Assembly: GCA_047967505.1 (NCBI GenBank)
Contig: CM106539.1
Strand: one strand, 5' to 3'
Length of the DNA: 64,000 nt
Source: Dipteris shenzhenensis
Taxonomy: Eukaryota; Polypodiophyta; Polypodiopsida; Gleicheniales
A program made the position numbers and the translations under genes. Position 1 is the first letter of the stretch; every line of letters begins with the position of its first letter. This document shows, one piece after another, positions 60,253 to 64,000 of this stretch. A model generated the notes under the pieces. It was not told the origin of the DNA. It saw only the letters and a list, made by a program, of their open reading frames with translations, and did not search any database.

Positions 60253-63240
60253 CCATTTGGAGTTGGTCAAATATCTCAATCTCATTGAGCAGCAGATTAT
60301 TCAGGTGGTCACCCATTTTGATCAGATTCGGGATGTTTATCTTCTCTGTTCTCCTTTTGAGCCGGTCTCTTTGGAAGGTGCTTGGAGTTGCTCCCTTCCA
60401 AGTTTGATGTAGTACCTGGAATTGATTGGGCACTGACAGAGTGGGAGCCTTATGGTAGCTGAGGTGGTTCTTGATGTCAGGAGAGCTACTGTCTGCAGGT
60501 TGAGCATGGCTCTCTTGTGAAGGAAGGATAGATTTTACTTCTCAAAGATCTCATTCTCGTGCTGTAGTTTCCTTCTACAATTTGATAATCTTCTGTATTG
60601 TTGGATGGGTTGCTAAGGTGTTTGAACTGTTTTGTATCATTGTCCAGGAGTGGGGGCCACTACTTTTGCCATGTATACATTGATCTTGTATTCTTGTATA
60701 CATATCGTAGCAGGGATATAGTTGCTTAAAGATTTATGTTTCCAGCATGCCACACAGTCTGTCGAGAGCTGTACTACATACTGTGTTTTTATTTGTGCTG
60801 TTTGAAGCTGTTCTTGTAGGCTAGACTGACATACATTTCCTGTAGTCTTCCCGTATGACAACATACCCAAGACCAAATTGGAAGACTTGTGGTTAGTAAG
60901 AGTCTGGAATTATTTCTTTTACACAGGGCCCTGGTTCTCATATCTGGAAGGGTTCAGGAGAAAGCATTTCTTTTTATTGAGAATTGACTTAATGATGTTT
61001 CTCTTAGCAAATTATCAGGTGGAACGTATTTCTAAGTTTTGGATGTACAGTAACTGAAGGTCTGCATTGTGGTAGTTCCTTGTATATGCTGTGGAAGTTA
61101 CCAAGCATGGCTAGTCGAGCCTATCACTGAACGTCATGGAAGAAAGACTGTAGTTCTACAAGTGTCAAAATAGGAGCTAAAGGATTAATAGAAGCATGTT
61201 GTGAAGCTCTTGTTGCTTTTACTAACTGAAAAATTCAATCAGTCACCTTAAATAAATTTTTACTGAAGCTTGCTGTGTGGAGATGTAAAGAAAAAATTTC
61301 AGCTAATGCAAATTTCTCTCTGAGTCCATTCTTCCACTGGTTTTTGGTTCTGTCTTTATGTACAGCTCATTGCTTACATTGTTTTTTTGGTTCTGTTGGG
61401 GGACCCATGACAACCATCGGAATGACTTGACGCGAATATACTGTCTTGAATCTCATTGTATGAAGAATGCCTCTGTTCGTATGAACAATGCCTCTGTTCA
61501 ACATGTTACGAATCATAAGATCCTCATTAAAAATTCTAGCACTCAAATAATGCAATTGTTGGATATTTTGATCCAAACTTTGAGACTTTATATGCAAAGC
61601 TTGCTAATATATTAACGTGGCCAACTCCTCATTTGGACTCATTACTTAACTGAGGACTTCCTCAAATTCATCCCATGTGAGGTTGTCTTCAAATCTTGCC
61701 ACCATGTAGGAGCTTTACCTTTCGAATAACCTATTGTAGTCAATGATCCATGGTCATTGACATTACATTAGTCAAAGTGCCTTCAAGGACTCTACATGAC
61801 CAGCATGCTTCTCCCCACCATCTGGAGGATGGAAGAGGAGTTCCTTGGAACATGTAATTTAATTGTAAACTTGTATGTACAAGAGTCATCGTAACCCTCA
61901 ATTGTTGAAATTGGTCCTTTGAGTTACACAATTTGTCCTCTTAGTCCTCAGATTTATCTTTGAGCGGTTCTTGGTTTTCAGACATTTTGCCCTAGAAACA
62001 AAGTATGTAACCCAAAGGCCTTGTTGCGGGAGATATAAATTGAAAATTCATGTATATCTCATAGAGAACTTTCTTTTTCTTTTTTCTTTTCTACAAGAAA
62101 GAAATGAAAAGAGAGTCTGGACGTGAACAAGATCATTCATATTAGAATTCCAAATTCACATAAATACATAGCCTCATACTACCTTTAAATATGCTATTTA
62201 AAGATTCAATCTGCCATGTTCCATGAAGCTCTGACCAAGTGATGTCTCCCAGTCCAAAACTGACTATAGGTCTATTGCCACCCGCAGGCCCTGCAATGTC
62301 CTACGTTTGATTTCAAGGAATATATAAGCCAAGAAAGGCCGATTTTGGCTCATCTAATATGCATATGTGGCAAACCAAGTCAGGGATATCAATCAAGCTA
62401 CTTGATGCCTTGTTTAAAGTTGAGAGCAGAGCTGACAAGGCAGTATCTGTGTACTATACTTTTCCTAGAGAAGATATCATGAGATAGACCAAGGTTTATA
62501 GAAATAGAATCCTTTGCTACATCTTACCAAGAGAAGCAATTCGAAGCTGAGCAGCTCAAAAGATCATGCAAATTGGATTATGGTGGACCACTATTCTATG
62601 ATGCAATCCAGTACATCAACTCTCGTGGCTAGAATTGACATGTTAGATATCCCTTGTATGCCATTGCACTCAAGTTGCCCTAGCTAGTCGGTTGGTCATT
62701 GCATGGTTGATGGCGTTGTGGTCGAAGAGTTGTTGAAGCTTCAATTCCTCAGCAGCGTGTTTGTCACATCCAATGCTTTTTGGATCAGGCCCCTGCCTTG
62801 GTGGAAGTCTTCGACACTCGAACAGGTGGAACAAGCAATGAAAGGACACAAGCTCTAGGAGCTCCCTTGCTTTTGCCTCAGCTCCCAACTCTCAATTGGC
62901 TTGTCATGTGATTGGTCGTTGCCTCACCTTGGAGTCTTTGTTTTGCCATTGTGTGTGGAAGTGAATGCTTAAGCAAACTTTGGGGGTTTTTGCATTGAGT
63001 CGATAGCCTAACATTGGCATGTGCAATACCCCTCTTGTTGAGGTATTCTTATCAGGAAAGAAAAGGATGAGTGCATCAATTGCATACATGGTGAAAACTC
63101 ATGTTTTACTTTGCTGTGACCCATTGGTTGTAGTGGAGGGTATCCCTTTGTTTAGCCTGCCTTTTAACGGAGCAATGGGCTAATAGCTTTTTTTTGAAGA
63201 TCAGCCTTGACAGTAACCCTTGGTCTAGCAAGGTGCTCAA

Positions 63241-64000
63241 ATGGTAGCGCCTTCAACTCCCAATATTGTTAAGGTTTTTCTCTCTTTGAAGGATAAGCAA
63301 GAAGTTCAAAGTGCAGTGGAGGCTCTTCAAGACAGGGCCCTAGTGGGTCGGATTGTTGGGCTCACCCCCTCGACGCAACAGATTTGGGATTGGCTTCAGG
63401 CGAGTTTAGACTTAGGGCATGACCACATCTAGGAGGTCATCGTCTATTGGAGAGGGGTCTTCCTTCTCTAGTTGAGCTCTCCAGAGAGCACCTTGTCACT
63501 TGTGGAGCAAAGCCCTATCTTTCTTGGTCCTGATTTGGTCTTCCTCTTCCCTTGGTACCATGGCTTCACAGTGGCGGACATGGACACGACTCACTACGTA
63601 CCTTTGCTTCTCGAGGCTCCCAAAGGAGTATAGATCCATTCTACAATCTATTGGAGGATGCTTTGGTACGATGCTAGAGTCTCCTCCTACCACGGCAGCC
63701 ACAGTGGTTGTAGATGATGGGGTCCCCAAGCTTAGAGTGGTTGTGGACAACCTTGAGACGTTTCCTAAGGTCGTCCTTTTGGAGACCTTGGATGGAGGCG
63801 AACTATGTCAGAGAGTTGAGGTCTTCGGGCTTCCAAGCGAGTGCCTCCGATGTAGACAGATTGGACACTTAGCTCCGAACTGCATGAGAGGCTAGGGTAG
63901 GGATCCTCCTCAGCCTAGGCAGAGCAGGGGCCTCCCCCTTAGCCCAGATAGGGGCAGAGGGCTCCCCACCATCGGGCCAGGCAGTCAGATCGTAAGTAGA
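63241..64000 (+). pseudogene. LINE ORF1, second copy of the family, cut by the window edge
   Basis: ATG 63241 (MVAPSTPNIVKVFLSLKDKQ) starts ORF1, with a stop at 63430. The middle continues at 63500-63895 with LPKEYRSILQSIGGCFGTML, VVVDDGVPKLRVVVDNLETF and an intact CCHC knuckle CLRCRQIGHLAPNC (about 63847-63888). Gene order and sequence match 7348-8165. It is better preserved than that copy but still has frame breaks. ORF2 would lie to the right of the window. Confidence 0.75.

Larger units (their letters stand above)
58037..63235. other. SR-like 3' flank and unassigned intergenic DNA
   Basis: No gene recognised. Contents: a 57-bp tandem duplication (about 58132-58245), a 29-bp tandem duplication (59604-59632 and 59633-59661), and a long CT microsatellite (60203-60250). 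The remaining ORFs are short and unconserved in appearance. Confidence 0.4.

Overview
The window reads as nuclear DNA of a land plant with a large, repeat-rich genome. It has GT-AG introns, plant-type Ty3/gypsy, Ty1/copia, LINE and hAT elements, a fragment of a LUX/PCL1-type GARP gene, and one host intron about 40.5 kb long that is almost entirely transposon. Introns of that size suggest a fern or gymnosperm, but the sequence does not prove it.

Two host genes can be assembled, both on the + strand. The first is a LYRM1-like LYR-motif gene (coding exons 3325-3429, 3656-3721, 44236-44361 and 44780-44836), whose exons 2 and 3 are 40,514 bp apart. The second is a Tra2/SR45a-like serine/arginine-rich RNA-binding protein gene (exons 56384-57015, 57228-57461 and 57895-58036). 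A broken LUX/PCL1 Myb fragment lies on the - strand at 53097-53505. An unrecognised ORF with one internal TGA lies at 54858-55517.

Layout: 1-890 is a decayed copia-like end (zinc-knuckle gag, three polypurine-tract-like motifs, LTR start). 890-3212 is unassigned and holds short tandem duplications. 3325-3721 is LYRM1 exons 1-2. Intron 2 then holds, in order: a decayed - strand gypsy piece (D, 4037-6084); a + strand LINE (about 7300-28880) split by a - strand hAT element (8166-19718) and by a - strand gypsy element (B, 20040-25467, TSD GCGTC); a + strand gypsy element (A, 10489-18377, TSD ACTTC) inserted into the hAT transposase; and a tandem array of about 558-bp units (29015-44009) split by a copia element (29239-39937), itself split by a gypsy element (C, 31127-37689). 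LYRM1 exons 3-4 follow. 44837-56180 is mostly unassigned intergenic DNA with tandem duplications, a gag remnant and the LUX fragment. The SR gene follows, then about 5 kb of unassigned DNA, and a second copy of the LINE family (ORF1) runs off the right edge.

The nesting gives a relative chronology: gypsy A is younger than the hAT, which is younger than the LINE; gypsy B is younger than the LINE; gypsy C is younger than the copia, which is younger than the tandem array. Gypsy A is very young (two 1666-bp LTRs with about five differences) yet carries three in-frame stops and a frameshift in pol. None of the elements seen looks autonomous. A second theme is the number of short tandem duplications (15-200 bp) in both host and transposon DNA.
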